Shown: positions 22,089 through 30,647 of the stretch, in pieces | How positions within the stretch are numbered: the stretch's first letter is position 1 | How the letters are laid out: the number at the start of each line of letters is the position of its first letter | Assembly (NCBI GenBank): GCA_017994815.1 | Contig: JAGOJY010000040.1 | Coordinates: forward strand, 1 to 37,724 | DNA length: 37,724 bases | Direction of reading: 5' to 3' | Source of the DNA: Acidobacteriota bacterium | GTDB taxonomy: Bacteria > Acidobacteriota > Polarisedimenticolia > J045 | The notes under the pieces: generated by a model | Seen by the model: only the letters and a program-made list of their open reading frames with translations | What the model was told of the DNA's origin: nothing | Databases searched by the model: none | Translations under genes and position numbers: made by a program

Positions 22089-23932
22089 ACTTCCGCAACC
22101 TCAAGCCGTTCCGCGACTACCAGCGCAGCCTGATGCTCGCGCGCCGGCTCACGCTGGTGCGCGTCATGGTCATCGCGCTGTTCGTGCTGCAGGTCGGCGT
22201 CTTCGGCTACCTGCAACTCGCGCACGGGGCGCGGTTCCGCACGATGGCCGAGGACAACCGCCTGCACCGGAAGATCGAGCGGCCGCTGCGCGGGATCCTG
22301 CTCGACGAGAGCGGGCGCGTCCTGGTGACCAACCGGCCGTCGTTCTCGGTCTACCTCGACCGCGAGCGCACCGAGCGTCCCGAGCAGGACGTGCAGGAGC
22401 TGGCGCGCCTTCTGGCGAGCGACCCCGAGCCGCTTTTGGCGCGGCTGCGCCGCGCGCGCAACCAGCCGCGCTTCATGCCGGTGCTGCTGATGCCCGACGT
22501 CGAGCTCGACATCGCGAGCCGGGTCGAGGCCCACCGGCCGGAGCTGCACGCGATCGACGTGGCGATGGAGGCGCGCCGCCACTACCCGCTCGGCCCGTGC
22601 GCGGCCCACGCGATCGGCTACCTGTCGGAGGCGACGGACGAGGAGCTGGACTCGACGCGCGAGCTGTACATGGGCGACCGGGTGGGGCGCACCGGCGCCG
22701 AGCGCGTGTTCGACGACCTGCTGCGCGGGCAGGCCGGGATCCTGCTGGAGGAGGTCAACGCCCGCGGCCGCTCGCTCGGCGTGGCCGCGACGCTGCGCCC
22801 GACGCGGCTGGGCCGCTCGGTGCGGATGACGATCGACGGCTCGATGCAGCGCGACCTCGAGGAAGCGTTCGAGGGGCGCGGCGGGGCCGCGGTGTTCCTC
22901 GACCCGGCGACCGGCGGCGTGCGCGCGCTGTACTCCGCGCCGGCGTTCGACCCGAACGTCTTCTCCGGGCACCTCAAGGCCAGCACCTGGAACGAGCTGG
23001 TCAACGACCCGGAGAAGCCCCTGCAGAACCGGGCGCTGCTCAGCGCGTACTCGCCGGGGTCGACGTTCAAGGTGGTGATGGCCTGCGCGGCCCAGGAGGA
23101 AGGCGTCGTCGACGACGCGACGCGCATCTCGTGCGGCGGCTCGAAGGCGTTCTACGGCCGCACCTTCATGTGCTGGCGCAAGGGTGGCCACGGGTCGATG
23201 GACGTGCGCGAGGCGGTCACGCAGTCGTGCAACGTCTTCTTCTACACCGTCGGCCAGCGCCTCGGGATCGAGGCGATCGCCAAGTGGGGCACGCGCTTCG
23301 GCCTCGGGCAGGTGACCGCGCTGCCGCTGAAGCAGACGCCGGGGATCATGCCCTCCGACGCGTGGAAGCGGAAGGTGCGCGGCGAGAAGTGGTACCCCGG
23401 CGAGACGATCTCGGTCGCGATCGGGCAGGGCCTCGTGCAGGCGACGCCGATCCAGATGGCGGTCGTCGCCGCGGCGATCGCCAACGGCGGCTACCGCGTG
23501 CACCCGCACCTCGGCGAGCGCCCCGGCGAGGTGCCCAGCCCGGAGCTGATCGGCCTCTCCCCGCACACCGTGCAGAACGTGCGCGAGGCGATGATCAACG
23601 TCGTGATGAGCGACCGCGGCACGGCGCGGCGCGCGCGGGTGCCCGGGATCACCGTCGCCGGGAAGACCGGGACCGCGCAGACGATCGGGCGCGAGGCCGG
23701 GAAGGACAAGGAGGACAACGCCTGGTTCATCGGCTTCGCGCCGGCCGAGAACCCCAAGCTGGCCTGGGCCATCATCGTCGAGGCCGGCGGGCACGGCGGC
23801 GAGGCCGCCGCGCCGATCGCCGGTCTCGCGTTGCAGCGCTACTTCGAGCGTCACCCGCTCCCCGGTTACGGCGCGGGAGCGCGTATCGCCGCGGTGCGGC
23901 CGGGAGGTCCCGATGCGGTGGCTCACCGCTAG
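22076..23932 (+). CDS. mrdA: Penicillin-binding protein 2 (elongation transpeptidase), 618 aa
   Basis: The GTG at 22076 has ggagg 6 nt upstream and overlaps mreD by 13 bp; the frame further upstream belongs to the mreD shadow. One membrane anchor lies at about 22-46. The PBP dimer domain follows with R-G-I-L-L-D-E-S-G-R-V-L-V-T-N-R-P. The transpeptidase domain has all three catalytic motifs: S329-x-x-K332 in S-P-G-S-T-F-K, S384-C-N, and K530-T-G in A-G-K-T-G-T-A-Q. The acyl-enzyme serine cross-links peptidoglycan in the periplasm and is the beta-lactam target. An R-T-G-A-E-R segment is typical of PBP2. It works with RodA, whose gene overlaps its 3' end by 20 bp. Confidence 0.96.
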   Translation: MATVDFRNLKPFRDYQRSLMLARRLTLVRVMVIALFVLQVGVFGYLQLAHGARFRTMAEDNRLHRKIERPLRGILLDESGRVLVTNRPSFSVYLDRERTERPEQDVQELARLLASDPEPLLARLRRARNQPRFMPVLLMPDVELDIASRVEAHRPELHAIDVAMEARRHYPLGPCAAHAIGYLSEATDEELDSTRELYMGDRVGRTGAERVFDDLLRGQAGILLEEVNARGRSLGVAATLRPTRLGRSVRMTIDGSMQRDLEEAFEGRGGAAVFLDPATGGVRALYSAPAFDPNVFSGHLKASTWNELVNDPEKPLQNRALLSAYSPGSTFKVVMACAAQEEGVVDDATRISCGGSKAFYGRTFMCWRKGGHGSMDVREAVTQSCNVFFYTVGQRLGIEAIAKWGTRFGLGQVTALPLKQTPGIMPSDAWKRKVRGEKWYPGETISVAIGQGLVQATPIQMAVVAAAIANGGYRVHPHLGERPGEVPSPELIGLSPHTVQNVREAMINVVMSDRGTARRARVPGITVAGKTGTAQTIGREAGKDKEDNAWFIGFAPAENPKLAWAIIVEAGGHGGEAAAPIAGLALQRYFERHPLPGYGAGARIAAVRPGGPDAVAHR

Positions 23933-25007
23933 GAACGACATCCCGACGCTGCTGCACCTGTTGGTGCTCGGCGGGATCGGCGTCATCGCGGTGACGAGCG
24001 CGACCCACATGCGCGAGCCGAGCTTCTGGGGCGGGTCCGGCTTCCGCCAGCTCGTGTTCGTGCTGGCCGGGCTGGCGGTGTACTGGCTGGTCCAGCGCCT
24101 CGACTACCGCACGTGGGCCGACTTCTGGGTCCCGGCGTACCTGGCCGGCGTGGCCTCGCTGGCGCTGTTGTTCGTCTTTGCCCGCCCGATCGCCAACACG
24201 CGCGCCTGGTACGAACTCGGCTCGCTGCGGTTCCAGCCGTCCGAGCCGATGAAGGCGATCGTTGCGCTGGCGGCCGCGGCGTTCCTCAGCGAGAGCGCCG
24301 GCAAGCTCGACTTCTGGCGGCTGGCAAAGCTGGCCGCGATCGTCGGCCTGCCGATCGGGCTGATCGTCCTGCAGCCGGACATGGGCAGCGCGCTGACGTT
24401 CGTGCCGCTGTTCCTCGTCCTGGCGTGGCTGGCCGGGATCCGCGCCCGCGTGCTGGTCGTGCTGGCGCTGGTCGCGCTCCTCGTCGCGCCGATCGGCTGG
24501 TTCAAGGTGCTCAAGCCGTACCAGAAGGAGCGCATCGTCACGCTGTTCGACCCCGAGCGCGACCCGTCCGGCTCCGGGTACCAGGTGATCCAGTCCAAGA
24601 TCGCGGTCGGCTCGGGGCGCGTGTTCGGCCGCGGGCTGTTCCACGGCAGCCAGTCGCGGCTGGACTACCTGCCGGCGCGCGAGACCGACTTCGTGCTCGG
24701 CGTGATCGCCGAGGAGACGGGCTTCATCGGCGTCTTGGCCGTGCTCGGCCTGTACCTGTCGCTGATCCTGCGGGCCCTGGAGACCGCCGCGCTCGCGCGG
24801 GACCAGCTCGGGACCTACCTCGCCGCGGGGATCGCGGCGATCTGGGCCGGGCAGCTGTTCGTCAACACGGGCATGGTCACGGGGGTCTTCCCGACCGTCG
24901 GCGTGCCGCTGCCGGTCCTGTCGTACGGCGGGTCGTCCGTCCTCGCGACGTTCCTCGCCTTCGCGCTCGTCGGCTCCGTCCGCTCCGGCCGCATCGTCAA
25001 CCAGTAG
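23913..25007 (+). CDS. rodA: SEDS peptidoglycan glycosyltransferase RodA, 364 aa
   Basis: The ATG at 23913 has gggagg 5 nt upstream inside the end of mrdA (20-bp overlap). The chain is polytopic, with about ten transmembrane helices. SEDS signatures are present: Q-P-S-E-P-M-K in the fourth-helix region, Q-P-D-M-G-S-A-L, the large periplasmic loop D-P-E-R-D-P-S-G-S-G-Y-Q (where the essential Asp lies in RodA), A-R-E-T-D-F-V-L-G-V-I-A-E-E-T-G-F, and L-P-V-L-S-Y-G-G-S-S near the end. RodA polymerises lipid II into glycan strands and is coupled to PBP2. Its length fits the family (370 in E. coli). It is the last certain member of the mre/rod operon. Confidence 0.96.
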   Translation: MRWLTARNDIPTLLHLLVLGGIGVIAVTSATHMREPSFWGGSGFRQLVFVLAGLAVYWLVQRLDYRTWADFWVPAYLAGVASLALLFVFARPIANTRAWYELGSLRFQPSEPMKAIVALAAAAFLSESAGKLDFWRLAKLAAIVGLPIGLIVLQPDMGSALTFVPLFLVLAWLAGIRARVLVVLALVALLVAPIGWFKVLKPYQKERIVTLFDPERDPSGSGYQVIQSKIAVGSGRVFGRGLFHGSQSRLDYLPARETDFVLGVIAEETGFIGVLAVLGLYLSLILRALETAALARDQLGTYLAAGIAAIWAGQLFVNTGMVTGVFPTVGVPLPVLSYGGSSVLATFLAFALVGSVRSGRIVNQ

Positions 25008-25106
25008 CCGGGGGCGCACCGGCGCGCGGGCGCCGCGCTGGCTACAATGGCCGGGATCCGCGCCGCGCGTTGCGCCCCGATCGCGGCCCCCTCGATCGAC
25101 CCAGCC

Positions 25107-25388
25107 ATGGCCCAGACGCTGCAGAACTGGAGTTGGAAGCTCGGCGCCGCGCTCGCCACGCTCGGCGCCGTCTACACCGCGAAGAAGCTGGTCAACTCGG
25201 TGTGGCGCGCCGGCGCCCGGCGCGAGCCCCCGGAGAACGTGGACAACCCGCGCCAGACGCGCTGGGGCGAGGCGGTGCTGTGGACCGCCGCGAGCGCCGC
25301 GACGATCGCCGTCGCGGGCCTGCTCGCCCGCCGCGGCCTCGCCGAGGGCTGGCAGAGCGTGACCGGGGAACTGCCGCCGAGCGTGTAG
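25107..25388 (+). CDS. DUF4235-type small membrane protein, 93 aa
   Basis: The chosen start is ATG at 25107 (M-A-Q-T-L-Q-N-W). An ATG at 25047 overlaps a TACAAT -10-like hexamer (25043-25048), so the shorter form is more likely; neither has a strong ribosome site. The pattern W-K-L-G-A-A-L-A-T-L-x-A-V-Y-T-A-K-K-L-V, then R-E-P-P-E-N-x-D-N-P, W-G-E-A-V-L-W-T-A-A-S-A-A-T-I-A and L-L-A-R-R-G-L-A-E-G-W matches DUF4235: two hydrophobic helices joined by an E-P-P loop. The family is best known from actinobacteria and has no known function. It follows rodA by 99 bp and converges on the dehydrogenase gene with only 8 bp between the stops. Confidence 0.75.
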   Translation: MAQTLQNWSWKLGAALATLGAVYTAKKLVNSVWRAGARREPPENVDNPRQTRWGEAVLWTAASAATIAVAGLLARRGLAEGWQSVTGELPPSV

Positions 25389-25396
25389 CGGCCGCG

Positions 25397-26413
25397 CTAC
25401 CGGTAGCGCTCGCGGATCGTCGGGATCAGGTACTCGCCGAACGCCGATTCGAAGCCGTAACGCGGCTTGAAGCCCCAGTCGCGGCGCGCGGCCGAGTCGT
25501 CCACGTCCGCCGGCCACGAGTCGACGATCCCCTGGCGCTTGAGGTCGGGCCGGAACGTGATGTCGGCCTTGGGGAACGAGCGCAGCACGATCTCCCGCAC
25601 CTCCTCGGCCGACGGGTTGAACGCGGTGATGTTGTAGACGTTGCGCGTCAGCCGCGCGCCGTCGGCACGTGTCAGGTCCATGATCGCGTCCACCGCGTCC
25701 GGCATCGCCATGAACGGGATCCGCGCGTCGGGACGCACGAAGCAGGCGTACGGTTCGGCCTGCGCCGCGGCGTGGATCATCTCCGGCGCGTAGTCGCTGG
25801 TCCCGCCGGAGGGGACCGTGATCGCGCTGATCAGGCCGGGGAAGCGGATCGCGCGGAAGCTGACCCGGTTGGCCTGCGGTTCGGCGTCGAGCTGCTTGTA
25901 GTACCGGGCGTAGTAGCGGCCGAGGTGCTCGCAGTAGAGCTTGTTGCAGCCGTACATCGTGATCGGTTTGTTCCACTGGTCCTCGGCCACCTTGCCCGCG
26001 CGGTTCTTCGCCGCGAGGTCCGGCAGGCCGTAGGCGGCGATCGAGCTGGGGTAGACGAAGACGACCTGCCGGCCGTGACTGCGCGCCTGGGCCTGCGCGA
26101 ACTCGAGGAGGTTCATCGTGCCTTCGACGTTGACTTGGTGCGCGGTCACCGGCACCAGCTCGCTGCGCGTCGACAGCAGCGCCGCGAGGTGGAAGATCGT
26201 CTCGACCTCGAACTCCGCGAGCAGGCGGTCCAGCGCCGCCTTGTCGAGGATCGAGCCGACGAGCCAGCGGGCGACGTACGGCCGCAAGTCGTGGTCGAGC
26301 GGCTTCACGTCCATGGTCACGATCCGCTCGCGGTCCTCTTTCGCGATCCGCGTGATCAGGGCGTGACCGATCTCTCCGGCGGCGCCGGTGATGAAGACGA
26401 CGGGTTTGCGCAC
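25397..26413 (-). CDS. SDR-type L-threonine 3-dehydrogenase-like NAD-dependent epimerase/dehydratase family protein, 338 aa
   Basis: The start is GTG at 26411-26413 with a GGAG about 8 nt upstream. The Rossmann motif is G10-A-A-G13-E-I-G16, and the catalytic Y154-x-x-x-K158 lies in M-Y-G-C-N-K with Ser in Y-P-S-S (123-124). The C-terminal half carries the features I know from the extended-SDR threonine dehydrogenases: G-G-T-S-D-Y-A-P-E-M, R-P-D-A-R-I-P-F-M, Y-N-I-T-A-F-N-P-S-A-E-E and D-S-W-P-A-D-V-D-D-S-A-A-R-R-D-W-G. The expected reaction oxidises L-threonine to 2-amino-3-ketobutyrate with NAD. The usual partner, kbl (glycine C-acetyltransferase), is not in the window. It is divergent from the PLP lyase gene. 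An alternative is another nucleotide-sugar epimerase, but the C-terminal motifs argue against it. Confidence 0.83.
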   Translation of the reverse strand: MRKPVVFITGAAGEIGHALITRIAKEDRERIVTMDVKPLDHDLRPYVARWLVGSILDKAALDRLLAEFEVETIFHLAALLSTRSELVPVTAHQVNVEGTMNLLEFAQAQARSHGRQVVFVYPSSIAAYGLPDLAAKNRAGKVAEDQWNKPITMYGCNKLYCEHLGRYYARYYKQLDAEPQANRVSFRAIRFPGLISAITVPSGGTSDYAPEMIHAAAQAEPYACFVRPDARIPFMAMPDAVDAIMDLTRADGARLTRNVYNITAFNPSAEEVREIVLRSFPKADITFRPDLKRQGIVDSWPADVDDSAARRDWGFKPRYGFESAFGEYLIPTIRERYR

Positions 26414-26533
26414 GAGGGAACTCCGGCGGGGGGGTGGGGGCGACCGGCGCGCGCCGCGCGCCCGCGTCGGGTGCTATTCTGCGCGCACCGGTCCCGGCAT
26501 CCCACCCCCCCGGCCGGGCCGCGGGACGACCCG

Positions 26534-27745
26534 ATGAAATCCGCTGGACGCCGCCCCGGCGACGCGCGCGCGCCGCACGGCATCGATACCCTCGCGATCC
26601 ACGCCGGCCAGGCACCGGACCCGGCCTACGGCGCGGTGGCGCCGCCGATCTACCAGACCTCCTCGTTCGTGTTCGCCTCGCCGGAGCAGGGCGCCGCCCG
26701 CTTCGCCGGCACCGACCCCGGCTACATCTACTCGCGCATCGACAACCCGACCACGCGGCAGCTCGAGGACTGCCTGGCCGCGCTGGAGGGCGGCGTCGGC
26801 GCGCTCGCCACGTCGAGCGGCATGGCCGCCTGCGCGACCGTGTTCTTCGCCCTGCTGCGCTCGGGCGACCACGTCGTCGGCACCGACACCGTGTACGGGC
26901 CGACGCGCCTGCTGCTGGAGAAGGACTTCTCGCGCTTCGGCGTCGCGTCGTCGTTCGTGGACAGCGCCGATCTCGGCTGCATCGAGGCCGCGATCCGGCC
27001 CGAGACGCGCCTCCTGTTCATCGAGACGCCGGCCAACCCGACGCTCAAGCTGACGGACATCGCGGCCTGCGCGCGCCTCGCGTCCGCGCGGAAGCTGGCC
27101 CTGGTGGTGGACAACACGTTCGCCTCGCCGGTGCTCCAGCGACCGCTGGCGCTCGGGGCCGACGTCGTGCTGCACAGCACGACGAAGTACCTCAACGGCC
27201 ACTCGGACGTGGTCGGCGGGATCATCACGGCGCGCGAGGCCGAGGTGCTGGCCTCGATCCGCCGCGTGCGCACGTACCTCGGCGGCACGATGGACCCGCA
27301 CCAGGCCTGGCTGGTGCTGCGCGGGATGAAGACGCTGGCGCTGCGGGTGCGGGCCGCGCAGGAGAACGCGAAGCGCCTGGCGCCGGTGCTCGAAGCGCAC
27401 CCGGCCGTGGCGCGGGTGTTCTACCCGGGGCTGGCCAGCCACCCCCAGCACGCGCTGGGGACGCACCAGATGGACGGGCCGGGCTCGATGATCGCCTTCG
27501 AGCTGAAGGGCGGGCGCGCCGCCGGCACCACGCTGATGAAGAGCTTCGAGCTGATGACCCTCGCCGTGTCGCTCGGCGGCGTGGAGACGCTGGTCGAGCA
27601 CCCGGCGTCGATGACGCACGCCGGCCTCGGGCCGCGGGACCTCGCCGAGGCTGGCATCACGGAAGGACTGGTCCGCCTGGCGGTCGGGTGCGAGTCGGTC
27701 GAGGACCTCGAGGCCGACCTCGTGCAGGCGCTCGACCGGCTCTGA
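26534..27745 (+). CDS. PLP-dependent Cys/Met metabolism enzyme (gamma-lyase or sulfhydrylase type), 403 aa
   Basis: ATG at 26534; the ribosome site is weak (gggacgac), and a TATTCT (26474-26479) may be the -10. All features of the trans-sulfuration family are present: Y-S-R-I-D-N-P-T (about 66-73), S-S-G-M-A-A (94-99), D193-N-T-F-A-S-P, the PLP lysine K218 in S-T-T-K-Y-L-N-G-H, and A-V-S-L-G-G-V-E-T near the C-terminus. Position 123 is Pro (V-Y-G-P-T) where classical methionine gamma-lyase has the Cys that sets its specificity, so the family member could be cystathionine gamma-synthase or lyase, O-acylhomoserine sulfhydrylase, or a different gamma-lyase. Substrate specificity cannot be set from the sequence alone. 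It is divergent from the threonine dehydrogenase gene. Confidence 0.88.
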   Translation: MKSAGRRPGDARAPHGIDTLAIHAGQAPDPAYGAVAPPIYQTSSFVFASPEQGAARFAGTDPGYIYSRIDNPTTRQLEDCLAALEGGVGALATSSGMAACATVFFALLRSGDHVVGTDTVYGPTRLLLEKDFSRFGVASSFVDSADLGCIEAAIRPETRLLFIETPANPTLKLTDIAACARLASARKLALVVDNTFASPVLQRPLALGADVVLHSTTKYLNGHSDVVGGIITAREAEVLASIRRVRTYLGGTMDPHQAWLVLRGMKTLALRVRAAQENAKRLAPVLEAHPAVARVFYPGLASHPQHALGTHQMDGPGSMIAFELKGGRAAGTTLMKSFELMTLAVSLGGVETLVEHPASMTHAGLGPRDLAEAGITEGLVRLAVGCESVEDLEADLVQALDRL

Positions 27746-27757
27746 CGCCGCTTTTTT
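27724..27757 (+). terminator. Rho-independent terminator overlapping the PLP-enzyme 3' end
   Basis: The arm gcaggcg (27724-27730, inside the coding region) pairs with cgccgc (27746-27751) with one bulged A, followed directly by T6 (27752-27757). A wider gaccggc/gccggtc pairing (27734-27740 with 27762-27768) is an alternative fold. The T6 run is unusual for this GC-rich window. Confidence 0.45.
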
Positions 27758-27883
27758 GCGTGCCGGTCAAACCGCGCGCCTGCGGTGCCGGCGCGTTGTC
27801 GGTTCGCGTGGGCTCCCGTATCCTCGGGCGGCCCAAACCGGGTCGATTCCCCGGATAAGCCCCCAACCGAAGGAGAGCGCCCG

Positions 27884-30607
27884 ATGGCGCGAAGCTGGAC
27901 CGATCTCGCCAGGGTGCACGCGGAACTCGACCGGATGCTGGTCGAGCTCGAGAAGCCGACCCGCTACATCGGCGGGGAGTGGAACTCCGTCGCGAAGAGC
28001 CCGGCGGAGGTGGACGTCGCGATCGCGCTGGCGTTTCCCGACGTCTACGAGATCGGCATGTCGCACCTCGGCTTCCGGATCCTCTACGCCCTGCTGAACG
28101 ACCTGCCGGGCGTCGCCGCCGAGCGCGCGTTCATGCCGTGGATCGATATGCTGGCGCGGCTGCGGGAGCGGGACCTGCCGCTGGTCACGCTGGAAACGCG
28201 CCGGCCGCTGTCCGCCTTCGACATGGTCGGCTTCTCGATGCAGCACGAGCTGACGATCACCAACGTCCTGGCGATGCTGGATCAGGGCGGCGTGCCGCTG
28301 CTGGCGGCGGAGCGGCGGGAAGGCGACCCGCTGGTGCTCGCCGGCGGGCCGGCGATCTTCAACCCGGAGCCGTTCGCCGACTTCTTCGACCTGGTGCTGG
28401 TCGGCGACGCCGAGGAGGCGCTGCCCGAGGCGCTGGACCTCTACAAACAGATGCGCGGCGCCGGCGCGCCGCGCCTCGAGATCGTGCGCGCGGTGGCGCG
28501 CACCGGCGGCTGGTACGCCCCGCAGCTCTACGAGGCGCGGCCCGAGCCGCTCCTCGGGATGCTGATCCCCCGCCCGAGACCGGGAGAAGACGTCCCCGCG
28601 CGCGTCCGGCGCCGCGTCGTCTACGACCTGAACCGCTACCCCTTCCCGGAGAAGATCGTCGTCCCGCACGCCGAGATCGTCCACGACCGCGTCTCGTGGG
28701 AGATCATGCGCGGCTGCCCGGTGGGCTGCCGTTTCTGCCAGGCCGGTTACGTCTACCGGCCGACGCGCGAGCGGGACCCGGCGGCCGTCCTCGCGGGCGT
28801 CAGGCGCTCGATCGACTCGACCGGCTACGACGAGTTCTCGCTGACCTCGCTGAACACCGGCGAGTACGGCGCGATCGAGCCGCTCCTGGCCGCGCTGATG
28901 GACGAGATGGAGCCGCGCCGGGTCTCGGTCGGCCTGTCGTCGCTGCACGCGACGACGATGACCGAGACGCTCGCCGCGCAGGTCAAAAGAGTGCGCAAGA
29001 CCGGCTTCACGCTGGCCCCCGAGGCCGGCTCGCAGCGGCTGCGCGACGTGATCAACAAGAACCTGAACGAGGCCGACATCCTCAACGCCACGCGGCTGGC
29101 GTTCGAGGCCGGCTGGCAGCTGATGAAGCTGTATTTCATGATCGGCCTGCCGACCGAGACCGACGAGGACATCGACGCGCTGGTCGACCTGGGCCGGCGC
29201 ATCCTGCGCCAGGGGCGGGAGATCGGCGGCAACCGCGTGCGGCTCACGCTGTCCGCCTCGACCTTCGTCCCGAAGGTGTTCACGCCGTTCCAGTGGTTCG
29301 GGATGCAGGCCGAGTCCGACTTCCGCGCCAAGCAGGACCGGATCCGCCGCGGCGTCCCGCGCGGGATCGAGTTCCGCTACCACAACCACGGCGAGTCGTG
29401 GCTGGAGGGCGTCTTCTCGCGCGCCGACCGGCGCCTCGGGCCGGCCGTGCTGGAGGCGTACCGCCGTGGCGCGGTGCTCGACAGCTGGAGCGACCACCTG
29501 CGGCTCGACATCTGGCGCGCGGTGTTCGCCGAGCAGGGCCTCGACGCCGACGGGCTGGCGACGCGGCCGATCCCGCTGGAGGCCGAGCTGCCGTGGGAAG
29601 TCGTCGATCCGCTCGTGCGCCGCAAGTGGCTGGAGGTCGAGTACCGCCGCGCGCTGGAAGCGGGGACGATGGCGACCTGTGCGACCGCCTGCACTGGGTG
29701 CGCGCCGTTCTCGACCGAGTGCGTCAAGGGCGAGGTGGCCGCGCAACGCTGGACCGACTTCGACACGCACCCGGGCGGGCGGTTGCCGGCGTACCACGTG
29801 GAGCGCGCCCCGGAAGGCCGCGGCCTCGGCCGCGAGCCGGAGCCGCCGGCCGCGGAACACGAGTCGCCGCCGGCCGAGCCGCAAGCCGCGCCGGCCGCCG
29901 CGCCGCCGCGCCCGCTCTACCGCTACCGCGCGCGGTTCGAGAAGCTCGGCCGCAGCCGCTTCCTCGGCCACCTGGACATGGTGCGGGCGGTGGGGATGGC
30001 GCTCCGGCGCGCCGGCGTGCCGCTGGCGTACAGCCAGGGGTTCAAGCCGCACCCGCGGATGTCGTTCTCGCACGCGCTCAGCCTCGGGGTCGCCTCGCGC
30101 TCCGAGTACGTCGACTTCGACACGAACGAGCCGCTCGACACGGAGGCGACGATGTCGGCCGTCAACGCGACGATGCCCGAAGGGCTGCGCCTGACGGCGG
30201 TCGTCGCGGCCGACCCGAAGGCCCCGGCCTTGCAGGACGCGATCACGCGCGGACGCTACCGCGCGGAGCTGCCGGGCCTTCCGCGTGCCGAGCTCGAGCG
30301 CCGCGCCCGCGAGTTCCTCGAGCGCGACACGGCCGAGATCGTGCGCCGGCGCAAGGGCAAGGAGCGGCGGGTCGACCTGCGGCAGCTCGTCGAGTCCCTC
30401 TGCGCGCCGGCCGACGGACAGCTGGAGTTCACGCTCCTGCTCGGCGGGCCGGCCGCCCCGCGGATCCAGGAGGTCCTTGACGTCGTCCTCGGTCCGGGCG
30501 CGCCCCCGGTCGAGGTCGTGCGGCTCGAGCAGACCGCCGAGTCCGGGGGCCGCCCGGTCTCCCCGCTGCTTGCCGGGCGGATCGGGGCCGCGCTCCCGCG
30601 CGACTGA
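27884..30607 (+). CDS. Radical SAM protein fused to DUF2344 domain (TIGR03960-TIGR03936 type), 907 aa
   Basis: The ATG at 27884 has aggagag about 7 nt upstream. Residues about 20-250 form a cobalamin-binding-like Rossmann region (A-F-P-D-V-Y-E-I-G-M-S-H-L-G). The radical SAM core follows with the cluster motif C278-x3-C282-x2-C285 in R-G-C-P-V-G-C-R-F-C-Q-A-G, then T-L-A-P-E-A-G-S-Q-R-L-R-D and S-A-S-T-F-V-P-K-V-F-T-P-F-Q-W. A Cys group (C-A-T-A-C-T-G-C) near 600 may hold another metal site. A Pro/Ala-rich linker joins a C-terminal radical-SAM-linked domain from about 680 (R-F-E-K-L-G-R-S-R-F-L-G-H-L-D). In many bacteria the two parts are separate adjacent genes; here they are one chain. The reaction is unknown. 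RNase G follows 37 bp downstream, a frequently seen association. Confidence 0.9.
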   Translation: MARSWTDLARVHAELDRMLVELEKPTRYIGGEWNSVAKSPAEVDVAIALAFPDVYEIGMSHLGFRILYALLNDLPGVAAERAFMPWIDMLARLRERDLPLVTLETRRPLSAFDMVGFSMQHELTITNVLAMLDQGGVPLLAAERREGDPLVLAGGPAIFNPEPFADFFDLVLVGDAEEALPEALDLYKQMRGAGAPRLEIVRAVARTGGWYAPQLYEARPEPLLGMLIPRPRPGEDVPARVRRRVVYDLNRYPFPEKIVVPHAEIVHDRVSWEIMRGCPVGCRFCQAGYVYRPTRERDPAAVLAGVRRSIDSTGYDEFSLTSLNTGEYGAIEPLLAALMDEMEPRRVSVGLSSLHATTMTETLAAQVKRVRKTGFTLAPEAGSQRLRDVINKNLNEADILNATRLAFEAGWQLMKLYFMIGLPTETDEDIDALVDLGRRILRQGREIGGNRVRLTLSASTFVPKVFTPFQWFGMQAESDFRAKQDRIRRGVPRGIEFRYHNHGESWLEGVFSRADRRLGPAVLEAYRRGAVLDSWSDHLRLDIWRAVFAEQGLDADGLATRPIPLEAELPWEVVDPLVRRKWLEVEYRRALEAGTMATCATACTGCAPFSTECVKGEVAAQRWTDFDTHPGGRLPAYHVERAPEGRGLGREPEPPAAEHESPPAEPQAAPAAAPPRPLYRYRARFEKLGRSRFLGHLDMVRAVGMALRRAGVPLAYSQGFKPHPRMSFSHALSLGVASRSEYVDFDTNEPLDTEATMSAVNATMPEGLRLTAVVAADPKAPALQDAITRGRYRAELPGLPRAELERRAREFLERDTAEIVRRRKGKERRVDLRQLVESLCAPADGQLEFTLLLGGPAAPRIQEVLDVVLGPGAPPVEVVRLEQTAESGGRPVSPLLAGRIGAALPRD

Positions 30608-30632
30608 AGCCCGGCCGGGCCGCCGCCCGCGT

Positions 30633-30647
30633 CATAATCGGCCCATG
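30633..30647 (+). promoter_or_regulatory. Candidate promoter giving a leaderless RNase G mRNA
   Basis: CATAAT (30633-30638) is followed by six bases (cggccc) and then the ATG at 30645, the same spacing as at 5226-5240. There is no Shine-Dalgarno sequence. The -35 region falls at the end of the radical SAM gene and shows no consensus. Confidence 0.4.

Noticed and set aside
26491..26527. Hairpin (gtccc/gggac) just before the PLP enzyme start, considered as a riboswitch
   Set aside because: Only 5-7 weak pairs with no conserved aptamer core; expected by chance at this GC content.
27884..30607. Radical SAM protein as a RiPP maturase serving the PqqD-like/M50 fusion
   Set aside because: It is 23 kb away and belongs to the DUF2344-linked class, not the SPASM/PqqE-like class.
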